From assembly GCF_016743815.1 (NCBI RefSeq), contig NZ_CP061037.1, forward strand, positions 1 through 64,000: DNA of 64,000 bases. The letters run 5' to 3'. The notes below the pieces were generated by a model, which saw only the letters and a program-made list of their open reading frames with translations, made no database searches and had not been told where the DNA came from. This DNA comes from Sphingomonas aliaeris. GTDB taxonomy: Bacteria > Pseudomonadota > Alphaproteobacteria > Sphingomonadales > Sphingomonadaceae. The position numbers were made by a program, and so were the translations under genes. This document shows, piece by piece, positions 35,734 to 45,939 of the stretch. The stretch's first letter is position 1. Each line of letters starts with the position of its first letter.

Positions 35734-36607
35734 TCATCTCAGCGGCCGTAGCCGATTAATAGAGCAAGGTGCCTTTCGGCGCACCGCCGCCCTCCCCAAG
35801 TGCGATGATGAATTGAGGACGTCATCAGCTTCTGGATTACCCTTGAAGAGAAGGTCATCCCCCGACTTCGTGAGAATGAAGGCGAGGAGAAAGCCGATCA
35901 CCGCGATCATCCCACTGTAGTCGTGCGTCGCTTCCGTCGCCTCGGGGATCATCGTGTCGACCAGCATGGCAAGGGATCGCGCCCGCCGCGACCGCAGTCA
36001 CGGCGGCGATCACCTCCGGACCGGCGCTCGCCAGCGCGACATTGCCTAGCATTGCAGCAAGCCCGGAGGCGAGCGCGATGGCGGTCCAAACGCCGAACAC
36101 GTACCGAGCGCTGCGTCCAGCTTTCTTCATGCCCGCCGCGCTGGAGAGGCCTTCGGGCACGTTCGAGACGAAGATGGCAGCAACGGTCACGGTGCTGACG
36201 CCGCTGCCGCCGAGCAGGCTGACGCCGATCACCACCGACTCGGGTATCCCGTCCAGCAGCGCACCGACAGCGATCGCAAGGCCGCCACCGCTATCCGCAT
36301 CAGGCTGGCTCTCATTGTCGTTCGAGCCGGAACGCTTGCGATGGCGCGCGCCGCGCCGCGAGATAACGATGTTCGCTAATGTATAGACCAGCGCCCCACC
36401 GACGAACCCGGCAGCGGTGGAGTCGAAGCCGCCTTGCCGGAACGCCTCGTCCATGAGGTCGAACGCCACCGCAGAGATGAGCACGCCCGATCCGATCGCC
36501 ATCACTCCGGCAATCAGTCGCTGCGGCAATCGAACGAACCATGCGATGAGCGCGCCCAGGATGAGGGCCGAGCCGCCGACGAAGCCCCAAAGGCCGGCCT
36601 CAATCAT
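35734..36607 (-). CDS. ZIP-family metal transporter, frameshifted near C-terminus
   Basis: Integral membrane protein resembling ZIP zinc/iron permeases. Helices include GSALILGALIAWF, LIAGVMAIGSGVLISAVAFDLMDEA, the metal-path segment GALLDGIPESVVIG and FVSNVPEGLSSA with conserved His-free Pro-Glu. At 35973-35975 an extra base (three G on the plus strand where two fit) breaks the frame after AVAAGAI. The neighbouring frame supplies LAMLVDTMIPEATE and the last helix GMIAVIGFLLAFILTKSG. The restored frame then runs a further 40 residues to 35734, longer than usual for the family. Confidence 0.78.
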
Positions 36608-36700
36608 GCCGATCTCATCATTTCGTTAGCTTAACCTCGCGTGCGCGGAACCGGCAGCAGCTTAGGTGCCCCCGAACTTGGCCGGAGACACCCTTTTGCA

Positions 36701-36886
36701 TCACTTCTCGTCGTGGCCAGTGCCCGGCTCAGTCAGCTTGGGGTCCTTGCCGTCCCCGATCCGGCCCTCGTTGCGCAGGTCGCGGCCTTCCTGCGCCTTC
36801 TGCTTCGCCTCGAGCGAATTGCCATGCTCGTTCAGCTCTTCCTTGACGAACCCTGCGGCTTCCTTGGCTTTGCCCTCGATGCTCAT
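36701..36886 (-). CDS. CsbD family stress protein
   Basis: 61 residues, beginning MSIEGKAKEAAGFVKEELN, the typical CsbD helix pair. Strongly hydrophilic and charged. CsbD-like proteins are among the most abundant general-stress proteins in many bacteria, with unknown mechanism. Monocistronic; about 150 bases upstream are free of genes. Confidence 0.85.
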   Translation of the reverse strand: MSIEGKAKEAAGFVKEELNEHGNSLEAKQKAQEGRDLRNEGRIGDGKDPKLTEPGTGHDEK

Positions 36887-37063
36887 GCTTTCGCTCCTGA
36901 TCGCGGCACCCGTGTTGGTGTCGCAGACTAAGCGCGTCGGAACTGCGATGGTTTCCTACGTGCATCAGAGATGAGGCCGGCAACTATATTGGGCTGCTCA
37001 TAAGTCAGAAGATGTGCGGCGTGCGGTACGAACACGACCCGTGGTGCGCCATAGTGCAGGACG

Positions 37064-37574
37064 TTGAGCCACCGCTGGTTTGGCGACGATGGCTGGCTGG
37101 AGACGCTCAACATCAACCTGATGGGCGCCGTTCGCATGTACCGCGCGGCGATCTCGGGGATGCGGGCGCGGCAGTGGAGTCGGATCGTGCTGTTCTCTTC
37201 CGAAGACGCGGTCCAGTTCTTTGTCGACGAGCTGCCCTATTGCGCCTCCAAAGCCGGCATTCAGTACCTGACCAAGGGCCTGTCCAAGGCGTACGGTTGC
37301 GACAACGTGCTGGTCAACGTCGTCATGCCCGCCTTCATCGCAACGCCCATGACCGAAAGATGATGGAGAAGCGTGCGAAGGAGAAGGGCACCAGCGTGGA
37401 CGAGGCGATCGACAGCTTCCTCGCCGAGGAGCGCCCGGCATGACGCTGAAGCGCCGCGGCCGCGCGGACGACGTCACCGCCGCAGTGGCGTTCCTGTGCT
37501 CGGAGCGGGCGAGCTTCACCAACGGTGCGGCGCTGCGCGTGGACTCGGAGTCGGTGCTGACCATGGCGATATGA
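37064..37574 (+). pseudogene. Short-chain dehydrogenase relic, 5-prime truncated, two frameshifts
   Basis: The C-terminal two-thirds of an SDR in three frames. Frame one: DGWLETLNINLMGAVRMYRAAI, IVLFSSEDAVQ and the active-site YCASKAG with Tyr and Lys. A one-base loss near 37345-37360 moves to MMEKRAKEKGTSVDEAIDS, and another near 37435 to MTLKRRGRADDVTAAVAF and the C-terminal FTNGAALRVDSES, ending at 37574. The N-terminal NAD-binding glycine motif is missing, so this is a dead fragment, flanked on its left by unrelated sequence. Confidence 0.85.
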
Positions 37575-37608
37575 CACACTCGCCACCAGTTTTCCTTGTA
37601 AGTTCAGG

Positions 37609-37902
37609 TCACTGAATAGCTGTGAGGGATTCCTCATACCGGCCCGTTCGGCGCAATTGCCTAACGATCCCGTTGAAGGCAGCGGTTACCCCCTGCGCTC
37701 TGCCGATCTCGTTGTCCTGCTGAGCCGCGTCCCAGTAGAGCTCAAGTGGCCAGCGCTCCGGGCAGTGCGGCAGCAGGCAGCGCAACGCCAGGCGCACCTC
37801 GGCACCGTCCACCTTCTCGTCACCGCACCGGGCGACACCTGAGCGCAGGATGTGGATCGACAGGGCGATGATGATCCGCTGCCCGCGCGGGAGTGCCGTC
37901 AC
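37609..37902 (-). CDS. Hypothetical protein downstream of dnaE2
   Basis: 97 residues from a GTG start three bases after the dnaE2 stop. The composition looks coding (ALRCLLPHCPERWPLELYWD, QQDNEIGRAQGVTAAFNGI), and the same-strand tight spacing puts it in the SOS-mutagenesis operon. No family recognised and no membrane segment. A shadow ORF cannot be excluded. Confidence 0.5.
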   Translation of the reverse strand: MTALPRGQRIIIALSIHILRSGVARCGDEKVDGAEVRLALRCLLPHCPERWPLELYWDAAQQDNEIGRAQGVTAAFNGIVRQLRRTGRYEESLTAIQ

Positions 37903-37905
37903 GGC

Positions 37906-40900
37906 TCAGCGGAAGTCGTGCGACTTAAACCGCACGACCTCCTCGGGATCCATGCCGTCGGCGTGCGGCGGCCAGTAACAGTTGCGGGGAAGAGGGCTCC
38001 AACCTTTGTCGCCGCGATCGGGCGAGCCTGCGTGACGCGCACCGTCACCGCGGCCGGTCTGGTGCGGGAACGACATGGCGCCGACTTGGGTCAGCAGGTC
38101 GCCGTGGTCGATGATCCGGTCGCAGATGACGTGGATGACCTCACCCTCCTTCTGCACCCTGCCCTTCATACCGATCATCGAGGCGGACATGACGGTTCGG
38201 CGCTGCGCCTCGAAGCGGTCCGGCCACAGGATGCCGTTGGCGATGCCGGTTTCGTCCTCGATGGTGATGAAGAGGACACCCTTGGCTGAGCCTGGTTTCT
38301 GACGGACGAGGATAATTCCGGCGACCTCGACGTGCCGGCCATCGCGGACGCCGGCGAGGTCAGCGCAGCGGGTCACACCGCGGCGCGACAGCTCGTCGCG
38401 CAAGAACGACAGCGGATGGGCGCGCAGCGACAGCTGGAGCGTGCGATAGTCCTCGATCACCTCGCGGCCGTCGGTCAGCGGCTGGAGTTCGACGTCGGAC
38501 TCGATGCCCTCCATGCTGACACCGTTGGCGATCCGGTCGGCAGCGGCGAACAACGGCAGCGGCTCCTCGCCGAGCCCCCTCACCTTCCACAATCCCTGAC
38601 GGCGGTCGGCACCGAACCCGTGATAGGCGTCGGCGTCGGCGAGCTTCTCGATCGCGGCTCGCTGGACTCCCGAGCGCCGCCACACATCCTCGACAGAATC
38701 GAATGCCGCCGTGCTGCGCGCGCTCACGATCGCGGCGCCGTCCGCGTTGGACAGCCCACGCACCTGCCGCAGTCCAAGCCGAACGGCGAGGTAGCGCCCG
38801 CCGGTCGGCTCCAGCGTGCAGTCCCAGCGGCTGGCGTTGATGCACGGCGGCCGCACCTCGACGCCGTGCTCGCGGGCATCGCGGACGATCTGCGCGGGCG
38901 CGTAGAAGCCCATCGGATAAGCGTTCATCAGCGCCGCGCAGAAGACGTCGGGATGATGATGCTTCATCCAGCTCGACGCGTAGGCGATCTTGGCGAAGCT
39001 CGCCGCGTGGCTCTCGGGGAAGCCGTAGGAGCCGAAGCCCTCGAGCTGGCGGAAGGTCCGCTCGGCGAACTCGCGCGGGTAGCCGCGCGCCACCATGCCC
39101 TCGACGAGCTTCTCGCTGAAGTGGCTCACTCCGCCGGTAAACTTGAACGTCGCCATCGCGCGGCGCAGCTGGTCGGCCTCGGCCGGCGTGAACCCCGCGC
39201 CGACGATGGCGACCTTCATCGCCTGCTCCTGGAAGAGCGGCACGCCGAGCGTCTTCTCGAGCACGGCGCGCAGCTCGGGGCGCGGGTATTCAGGCTTCTC
39301 CAGCCCCTCGCGACGGCGGAGATAGGGGTGCACCATGTCGCCCTGGATCGGTCCCGGCCGCACGATCGCGACCTGAATGACGAGGTCGTAGAAACGCCTG
39401 GGCTTCATTCGCGGCAGCATCGACATCTGCGCTCGGGACTCGATCTGGAAGGTGCCGAGCGTGTCCGCCTTCTGGATCATGGCGTAGACGTCGGGATCGT
39501 CGTCCTGGAGGTCGGCCATGCCGACCGTCACGCCCTTGGCCTCCTCCAGCAGGTTGAAGGCGCGGTTCATGCAGCCGAGCATGCCGAGACCGAGCACGTC
39601 GACCTTCATGAACTTGAGCGCGTCGATGTCGTCCTTGTCCCACTCGATGATCTGCCGGTCGGCCATGGCGGCGGGCTCGATTGGCACGAGGTCGTCGAGC
39701 CGGTCGTGCGTCAGGACGAACCCACCGGGGTGCTGCGACATGTGGCGGGGCACCCTGATCAGCTTGCGCGCGAGATCGAGCGTCAGCCGGAGACGCCGGT
39801 CGGCGATGTCGAGGTTGAGCTCCTCGACTTGCTTCTCGCCGACGCCCTCGGCGGACCAGCCCCAGACCAGCCCGGCGAGCGACGACGTCAGGTCTTCGGG
39901 CAGTCCCAGCGCCTTGCCGACGTCGCGCACCGCGCCCCGCGCGCGGTAGCGCTGCACGACCGCGGTCAGCGCCGAGCGGTCACGGCCGTAGGTCTCGTAG
40001 ATCCACTGGATGATCTCCTCACGCCGCTCGTGCTCGAAGTCGACGTCGATGTCGGGCGGCTCGCGGCGCTCGCCCGACACGAACCGCTCGAACAGCAGCT
40101 CGTGCTTGATCGGATCGATCGAGGTGACCTCGAGCACGAAGCAGACGCAGCTGTTCGCCGCCGATCCGCGCCCCTGGCACAGGATGCCGCGGCGGCGCGC
40201 CTCGCGGACGATGGCGTAAACAGTGAGGAAGTAGGGCGCATAGCCGAGCTCGCCGATGAGCCGCAGCTCGTGCGCGATCTGATTGACATAGGCGGCCGGC
40301 ACCGCGCCATCGAACATGCGGGCGACCGCCTCGTTCGCCAGCTTCTCGAGCGCCTCCTGCGCCGTCAGCCCCTCGACCAGCCGCTCGTGTGGATACTGGT
40401 AGGCGAGTTCACCGAGATCGAAGGTGCAGGCGCGGGCGATGTCGACGCTGGCCCGCAGCGCGTCGGGATAGGCCCTGAACCGCCGCACCATCTCGGACGG
40501 CGGCTTCAGCGCGCGGTCGGCGTTGACCTCACGCCGGTAGCCCAGCTCGTCAACCGTACACTTCTCGCGCACCGCCGTCACCACGTCCTGAAGCAAGCGA
40601 ACCTCGGGCGCGTGGTAGAGCACGTCGCCGGTCACGACGGCGCGGACGCCCGCCTCGCCGGCCTGGCGGGCCAGGGCATCTATACGGACCGCGTCGTTCG
40701 GTCGCCGTCGTTGAAACAGCGCCATGTAGCCACGCCGGCCGAACACCGTCTTCAGGTCGGCGAGCGCGGCACGGTTCTCGTCATCCGCCTCGTGCGGCAG
40801 CAGGATGGCAATCAGCCCCTCTGACCAGGGCGCGAGATCGTGCCAGTGGAGAAGGCACCCGCCCTTCCCTGCCCGCTTCTTGCCTACGGTGAGGAGCCGT

Positions 40901-41169
40901 GTGAGCCGCGACCAGGCGGGACGATCGGTCGGATAGAGGAGCAGTCGCCGGCCGCAGGAGAGATCGACCCGCGCGCCCGCAATCGAGCGCACGCCGGTCG
41001 CCTTCTGCGCCTCCCAGGCGCGGACCACGCCCGCGACGGTGCCGATGTCGCCAACGCCGAGCGCGGGGTAGCCGAGGAGCGCGGCAGCCGCGAACAGCTC
41101 CTCCGGGCTGGACGCGCCCCGGAGCAGCGAGAAGTGGGTGAGCATTTGCAGCTCGACATAGTCGGTCAT
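37906..41169 (-). CDS. dnaE2: Error-prone DNA polymerase III alpha subunit (DnaE2/ImuC)
   Basis: 1087 residues. N-terminal PHP domain ([22 protein letters not shown]), polymerase core with the catalytic aspartates in [14 protein letters not shown] near residue 375, a PHP/helix-hairpin region, and a C-terminal OB fold ([21 protein letters not shown]). It makes translesion patches after DNA damage together with ImuA and ImuB. Start at 41169 overlaps the imuB stop by 4 bases (ATGA); an upstream in-frame start at 41190 would lie inside imuB. Full length. Confidence 0.96.
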   Translation of the reverse strand: MTDYVELQMLTHFSLLRGASSPEELFAAAALLGYPALGVGDIGTVAGVVRAWEAQKATGVRSIAGARVDLSCGRRLLLYPTDRPAWSRLTRLLTVGKKRAGKGGCLLHWHDLAPWSEGLIAILLPHEADDENRAALADLKTVFGRRGYMALFQRRRPNDAVRIDALARQAGEAGVRAVVTGDVLYHAPEVRLLQDVVTAVREKCTVDELGYRREVNADRALKPPSEMVRRFRAYPDALRASVDIARACTFDLGELAYQYPHERLVEGLTAQEALEKLANEAVARMFDGAVPAAYVNQIAHELRLIGELGYAPYFLTVYAIVREARRRGILCQGRGSAANSCVCFVLEVTSIDPIKHELLFERFVSGERREPPDIDVDFEHERREEIIQWIYETYGRDRSALTAVVQRYRARGAVRDVGKALGLPEDLTSSLAGLVWGWSAEGVGEKQVEELNLDIADRRLRLTLDLARKLIRVPRHMSQHPGGFVLTHDRLDDLVPIEPAAMADRQIIEWDKDDIDALKFMKVDVLGLGMLGCMNRAFNLLEEAKGVTVGMADLQDDDPDVYAMIQKADTLGTFQIESRAQMSMLPRMKPRRFYDLVIQVAIVRPGPIQGDMVHPYLRRREGLEKPEYPRPELRAVLEKTLGVPLFQEQAMKVAIVGAGFTPAEADQLRRAMATFKFTGGVSHFSEKLVEGMVARGYPREFAERTFRQLEGFGSYGFPESHAASFAKIAYASSWMKHHHPDVFCAALMNAYPMGFYAPAQIVRDAREHGVEVRPPCINASRWDCTLEPTGGRYLAVRLGLRQVRGLSNADGAAIVSARSTAAFDSVEDVWRRSGVQRAAIEKLADADAYHGFGADRRQGLWKVRGLGEEPLPLFAAADRIANGVSMEGIESDVELQPLTDGREVIEDYRTLQLSLRAHPLSFLRDELSRRGVTRCADLAGVRDGRHVEVAGIILVRQKPGSAKGVLFITIEDETGIANGILWPDRFEAQRRTVMSASMIGMKGRVQKEGEVIHVICDRIIDHGDLLTQVGAMSFPHQTGRGDGARHAGSPDRGDKGWSPLPRNCYWPPHADGMDPEEVVRFKSHDFR

Positions 41170-42951
41170 GCGAACACGCCGTGGATCCACCAGCTGAGAT
41201 CGCCGGTCGCCTCCACGACCGCATCGCCGCGGCGGAACACCCAGTAGCGGCCGCCGTGCTCGTCCTCGACGCGGTAATAGTCCCGCACCGCCCAGACCTC
41301 AGCATCGCGGCGCCACCACTCGCCATGGATGCGCTCGGGTCCGTCGCCGGCGATGATCGCGTGCGTCCGCCCCCGCCACTCGAAGCGACGCGGCGGTTGG
41401 TCGGGCAGCAGCGCGATCACCCGCGCCAGCGGCTCGGGACGCGCGAACAGGCGGATGGGACGTTGCCAGTCGGGCCATGTTCCGGGCACCATCACCGGGT
41501 CGGAGCGGGTGACGGCCCGTTCCGGCACATGGCTGTCGACGGGAGCGTGCCGGTAAACTGAACGCGCGCCAATCCGTCCGGCGACGACGTCGACCAGCCG
41601 GGCGGGATCGCGCACGAGCGTGTCGCCGGCGAGGACCGCGCCCAAGTCGACCGCATCGAGCGGCTCGGTATGCGGCGCGACAAGCCGGAACTGCTCCAGT
41701 CCCATGCCAGGATCGATCCGCTCGATGCGCAGCTTCATCAGGCGAAGAAGGTGCGAGACCTCGCGCGTCGGCCGGGACGTTCCGATCGCCACCACCTGCT
41801 CGCCACCGTCGACGCGCAGCCCGACGAGGCGCAGCGACCGGGCGCCGAGACCCCGCCGTTGAAGAACCTCGGCGAGATCCGCAAGCAGATCGGCCATGAC
41901 CTGCTCGATTGCCTCCGCCGTGCCAATCGGTTCGAGCAGCCGCCGTTCGGCCATCGGCACCTCCGGGTCGTCACGCGGCGTGATCGGCTCGGCCACCGCG
42001 CCGAGCGCCTGATCGAGCCGCGTGATCGCCGCGAGACCGAGGCGCCTAGCCAGCGGCCCGCGTGCGACCGGCAGCAGGTCCGCAATCCGCTCGAAGCCGA
42101 ACTTGCGCGCGGCTTCCAGCGCGGAGGGCGAGAGCCGTAGCGCAGCAACCGGCAGCGGCGCGATCGCGGCGGCCGTGCCCCCCGCCTCGACACGGATCAG
42201 ATCCGCCCGCCCGTATCGCGCGAGGGCATGAGCGGCGCCGGGCGTCTCGGCGACCGCGACCCGTCCGGTGAAGCCCGCGCGACCGCAGAAAGCGAGCAGC
42301 CGCCGGCAGAAGCGCTCCTCGCCGCCGTGCAGGTGATCGCAGCCGGCGAGATCGAGCCACAGTCCGTCGTGCGGCGACACGGCGGCGATCGGCGACCAGC
42401 GCCGCACCGCGAGCAGCGCCAGCCGGTCGAGCAGCACGGCGTCGGCGGCGGGCTCCGCGGGGCGGAAGTCGAGATCGGACACGAGCGCCCGCGCGTGGGT
42501 GGCGGCCATGCCGACGTGGATGCCGAGACCGACCGCTGCCGGGCAGGCGGCAACCACCTCCTCGCGCCGACCGACCTTGTCGATCAGAGCCAACGGCGCG
42601 TGCGCGACGGCGGTCACGGGGATCAAAGCCACGGTTCGTGTCGACGCGCCGCGTCCTTTGAACGGGTGGTCCGCGGCTTCGGAGCGGCGCCCCTAGCTCG
42701 CGCATCGGCGGCCGCGCGTGCGTGGGTAGCGCCGCGATGTCGGCTTCCACGTCGGAACGGGTCGGCATGCTGCGCGCCCAACGCGCGCCCGGCCGCCAGC
42801 CGCCGCCGCGCGGGACGGAGCATGCGCCCGGATCGTCGTCGACGGGGAGTTCGAGCGGCGCGCGGTCAGGCTGCCGCGACGCGGACCGTTCCTGCCGTCT
42901 CAACCGCTCGACGGCCAAGTGCGGCAGGAACAGCGAGACGACCCGTCCCAT
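41166..42951 (-). CDS. imuB: Y-family-like DNA polymerase accessory protein ImuB, frameshifted
   Basis: 594 residues after repair. Starts [19 protein letters not shown] behind GGAGGG, continues to PPMRELG, then an extra G in the run at 42690-42693 breaks the frame. Removing it gives [20 protein letters not shown] and joins the rest: [42 protein letters not shown] and the C-terminal [19 protein letters not shown]. ImuB bridges ImuA, the beta clamp and DnaE2. It lacks catalytic acidic residues of active polymerases. Overlaps imuA by 86 bases. Confidence 0.92.
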
Positions 42952-43627
42952 CGCTACCCTCCACGATCAGGGAAAAAGGTTCGCCCCCGCGCTGACGGGC
43001 GAGTTCGACAAGCCAGCGCGACCGTCCGACGCCCGCGACGCCGAGCCCTGCCGACGGTGCGCTGCCGACCCGCCAGCGCGTCCACGCCGCGGACGGCTCA
43101 TCCAGCGGATCACGCTCCCGAGATCGCCTGCGTCGAAGCAGCAGCACCGGCATATCGGCATCGGCAGCCACGAGCTGCAGCCGCCTGGTGGCGACCATCG
43201 ACACCTTGCCGACCTCCGCGACGATGGCCGAGGGCGTGCCATCGCGCACCGCATCCTCGACGACGGCGAGCAGCGCCGCGTCGTCATGGGGTTGCGCGTG
43301 GAGAACGTTCGCCGCCGGCAGTCCCGCTTGCGCCAGTCCAGGCGCATAAAGATCGGTGCGACAGCTCGCCCACAGCACGGGTCCTCCCAGGGCCGCCGCC
43401 TCCCGCGCGGCGATGCCGGCCAGGAAGAGCGTCACCGCCGCGTCGTCGGCCAGCGAAGCGCTGAGCGCCGTCGCCTCGTGCAATGCACCTGCCCGAAGCC
43501 CCCCTCCCCCGAGTCGCTGATCGAGCTGCTCGATGCCGAACGGCAGGACGCGGTAATCGGTGATCGGCGTCGCGATCGTCCGCAGCTGAGCTATGGTCGC
43601 GGGTAGATGTTGGATAGCGGCAGGCAT
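42866..43627 (-). CDS. imuA: ImuA, RecA-like SOS mutagenesis protein
   Basis: 253 residues, RecA-fold protein of the mutasome: FGIEQLDQRLGGGGLRAGALHEATA near residue 32, GGPVLWASCRTDLYAPGL, and a C-terminus reading RWRVGSAPSAGLGVAGVGRSRWLVELARQR. The P-loop lacks the GKT of RecA, as in other ImuA proteins. First gene of the cassette; 19 bases upstream of its ATG begins the LexA box. Confidence 0.93.
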   Translation of the reverse strand: MPAAIQHLPATIAQLRTIATPITDYRVLPFGIEQLDQRLGGGGLRAGALHEATALSASLADDAAVTLFLAGIAAREAAALGGPVLWASCRTDLYAPGLAQAGLPAANVLHAQPHDDAALLAVVEDAVRDGTPSAIVAEVGKVSMVATRRLQLVAADADMPVLLLRRRRSRERDPLDEPSAAWTRWRVGSAPSAGLGVAGVGRSRWLVELARQRGGEPFSLIVEGSDGTGRLAVPAALGRRAVETAGTVRVAAA

Positions 43628-43646
43628 GGTAATCTAGACTCGGGCT

Positions 43647-43661
43647 GTTCCCTTTATGTTC
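43647..43661. promoter_or_regulatory. LexA (SOS) box of the imu cassette
   Basis: GTTCCCTTTATGTTC fits the alphaproteobacterial LexA site GTTC-N7-GTTC exactly, 19 bases upstream of the imuA start (43627). It should repress the cassette until DNA damage. Basis: established motif in this class, plus location. Confidence 0.85.
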
Positions 43662-43791
43662 CAGCGTTGAGTCTGATTGGTCAAGTCGCAAACGGACTCT
43701 GGCGCAGCAAGTCGTCGCTGAAGATTGCCAATGTGTCCGAGCGGAGCGAACGGTTACAGCGGAGCGCTGGTCTAGGCGGGCGCCTGTTGCT

Positions 43792-44688
43792 TCAATTCCG
43801 CATCTCCATCGTCGGATTGCTTGCGAGCCGCAGACGTGCTCGCCACGCATCGTTCCAGTCGTCTTGGTTTTCCGGCACCCGGCTGACGAGCTCGCGACCG
43901 TTCGCGGTCAGGTGTTCACGCGCTTTCTCCAGCAGTCGCTCCGCGGCTCGGCCTCGATCACCGTAGACGATGACACGCCGCACCTTTTCAGGGATCGCAA
44001 CGAAGGCAAGCCGCTCAACGCCGCCGAGCGCCCATGTCGGTGTACCGAACCACGCCATCGCCGAAAGCGCGTCCTCGACACCCTCCGCAAGACCGAGTTC
44101 ATCCGTCGCCGGAGCCAGTCGGATCGCAGCTACCCCGAGCGGACCCAAGGCGGCCTTTGGCTTGGGGATCGGCTTCTGCAGCACGTTTGTCGGGTGGAGA
44201 AAGGTTCGCTGGACAGCGACGATGCCGAGATCGCTTTCGACAGCCGCGATAAGCGCGGGCATGACCCGTCTGGCGCTGCCGGCGCCCAAGATGGTTTCCG
44301 GGTTGAAGCGCAAGGCCTTCGAAAAGGGCGGCGAAAGCCCCCGAGCCCTAAGGTACTCCTCGGCAAGCGTGCCGCCGATCGGCCGGCTTGCTCGCCACAG
44401 GCGAACAGCCAACGCCCCCATGTCACGCTTGGGCTTGTCTGTCGGCATCACGACGGCGCTGCGATCGTGAAGCCGTTTGCGCTGAAGGGCCTTCATGACC
44501 TCGATGGGCGTACAGCCAGCGAAACAGTGGAAGAGGATCGCCGTATCGCCGAGCCGGACGGAGAGGCTCGGTGTTGAATCATCATGTGCGGGACAGCGGC
44601 ACTCGCCGCGCGTTCCGTGCCACACCCCGCCGAGCTGCTCGACGATGGCCTGAGCGCGAGACGAGGCATCAAGCGGAAGTCGCGCCAT
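43792..44688 (-). CDS. Primase-like protein with zinc finger and Toprim domain
   Basis: 298 residues. An N-terminal CHC2-like zinc finger (CRCPAHDDSTPSLSV, then FHCFAGCT) is followed by a Toprim region with GLAEGVEDALSAMAW, VVIVYGDRGRAAERL-like strand and acidic residues ENQDDWNDA. It resembles plasmid/phage virulence-associated primases (DUF7146/Toprim_3). Likely replicates or primes the mobile element. Start at 44688 chosen for 8-base spacing from GGAA; ATG 44694 is an alternative. Confidence 0.85.
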   Translation of the reverse strand: MARLPLDASSRAQAIVEQLGGVWHGTRGECRCPAHDDSTPSLSVRLGDTAILFHCFAGCTPIEVMKALQRKRLHDRSAVVMPTDKPKRDMGALAVRLWRASRPIGGTLAEEYLRARGLSPPFSKALRFNPETILGAGSARRVMPALIAAVESDLGIVAVQRTFLHPTNVLQKPIPKPKAALGPLGVAAIRLAPATDELGLAEGVEDALSAMAWFGTPTWALGGVERLAFVAIPEKVRRVIVYGDRGRAAERLLEKAREHLTANGRELVSRVPENQDDWNDAWRARLRLASNPTMEMRN

Positions 44689-44949
44689 CGCCATTGTTCC
44701 GTGGGTTTGGTGGAAATCGAGCAATGGAGCCTCCGGACAGTACCAAACATCCAGACGGCAACCTCCCCTCTCCTGCCGAGCGCAGGCTGACGAGACACGA
44801 GGAAACAAGATGGTTGCTGGTGCCCTGCTGAAGAACGAGGGCGCCGTTGCGGTCCGCCCTCCCCCGACTCCACTGGTTGGAACACAAACTACTCGAAAGC
44901 ACGAACGGGCGGTGCGCGCATTTCGGAAGCGGCCACAGTCGAAGCGACG

Positions 44950-45411
44950 TTAGGTGTAGCGGCCGGTAAAAAGGTCGCCCAGCGCACGCCGACGAAAGGC
45001 ATTCCACCATCGACGTCGACGATGTTCCGGAGCGTCGTGGATCATATGGCACCGGGGGCACAGCGCAGCGAGGTTGCGCCATCGCGGTCCGCTGAACGTC
45101 GGGTCGTGGTTGAGGTGAGCGGTAGCGAGATAGACGGGTCTGCGGGTCATGCGGATCGCATCGAGCGGAACGAACGAGGGTGGCTGTCGGAGCCGCCGAC
45201 CGGTACCGTCGCGCCAGGCGCGAATCTCGGCGTCCCACCACACCCCTGCCGTGCCAGCGAGCTGCGCGACGCGACGGCCATGAGGTCGCTGGCAGTGCTC
45301 GCAACGCCCGCCCGCACGCTTGAAGCGGACGATCCTGCTGATCTCGGGCCAATCGATCGGATATAGCCAACGATGTTCCGGACGGATCGGCATGAGGAGA
45401 CTCTGAGTCAT
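44950..45411 (-). CDS. HNH endonuclease
   Basis: 153 residues. Zinc cysteines CEHCQRPHG, HNH core ATAHLNHDPTFSGPRWRNLAALCPRCHMIHDAP with the CxxC partner, and conserved Asn in the middle. A DNA-nicking or cutting activity is expected, common on mobile elements. Upstream on the same strand, a 200-base gap without a gene separates it from the SSB gene. Confidence 0.9.
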   Translation of the reverse strand: MTQSLLMPIRPEHRWLYPIDWPEISRIVRFKRAGGRCEHCQRPHGRRVAQLAGTAGVWWDAEIRAWRDGTGRRLRQPPSFVPLDAIRMTRRPVYLATAHLNHDPTFSGPRWRNLAALCPRCHMIHDAPEHRRRRWWNAFRRRALGDLFTGRYT

Positions 45412-45612
45412 CCGACATCGGAACGAAAGGAGAAAGTTGCCTGTATGATGAGGATGAGATCATTATTCGGCTGTCCGCAACAAATGCGGGCTTCACGCCG
45501 CTCGCGGAGAGCGCGCCGCTGAAGTGGGCGATTTGGTCCGCCAGAACGGCATGCGGTAGCGATAGCGGGGAGACGGTACCTATACGGTTCCGAAAGCCGC
45601 TCACGGTCATGG

Positions 45613-45936
45613 TCAACTTTCCTCGCCGTCGCTCTTCGCGAGCACCGAAAACGTGTCGGCGATCAGCTCCGTGCGGTACGAGACGTCATTGGCTTCACCA
45701 TGGCTGCGCTCCCGGACGCGGCCGGTGACGTGCACCAGGTCTCCTTTCGCTGCCGCTTCGGTCTGCTGCGCTACATTCGAGAAGCAGACGACACTGTTCC
45801 AATAAGTGTCTTTCTTCCAATCGTCTCCATCTCGACGATTGTAGTTGGCGGCGACGCTGACATAGGTCACCCGCTCACGGGTCGTGATTTTCCCGATCCT
45901 CCCGATGATACGGAATTCGGCGATATTCTGTGGCAT
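45613..45936 (-). CDS. ssb: Single-stranded DNA-binding protein (SSB/OB fold), short
   Basis: 107 residues. OB-fold start AEFRIIGRIGKITTRERVTYVSVAAN, then YWNSVVCFSNVAQQ and GDLVHVTGRVRER, diagnostic of SSB. The acidic tail (DDDIPF) of chromosomal SSB is missing; the protein ends LAKSDGEES. A plasmid- or ICE-type SSB for conjugative or replicative DNA. Three bases separate it from the upstream HNH gene. Confidence 0.92.
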   Translation of the reverse strand: MPQNIAEFRIIGRIGKITTRERVTYVSVAANYNRRDGDDWKKDTYWNSVVCFSNVAQQTEAAAKGDLVHVTGRVRERSHGEANDVSYRTELIADTFSVLAKSDGEES

Positions 45937-45939
45937 CGA

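Noticed and set aside
38332..40824. An 830-codon plus-strand open frame opposite dnaE2
   Set aside because: It is the antisense of a full-length, well-conserved DnaE2. High GC makes long antisense frames common, and its composition (His/Arg/Leu-rich, no motif) is typical of such shadows.
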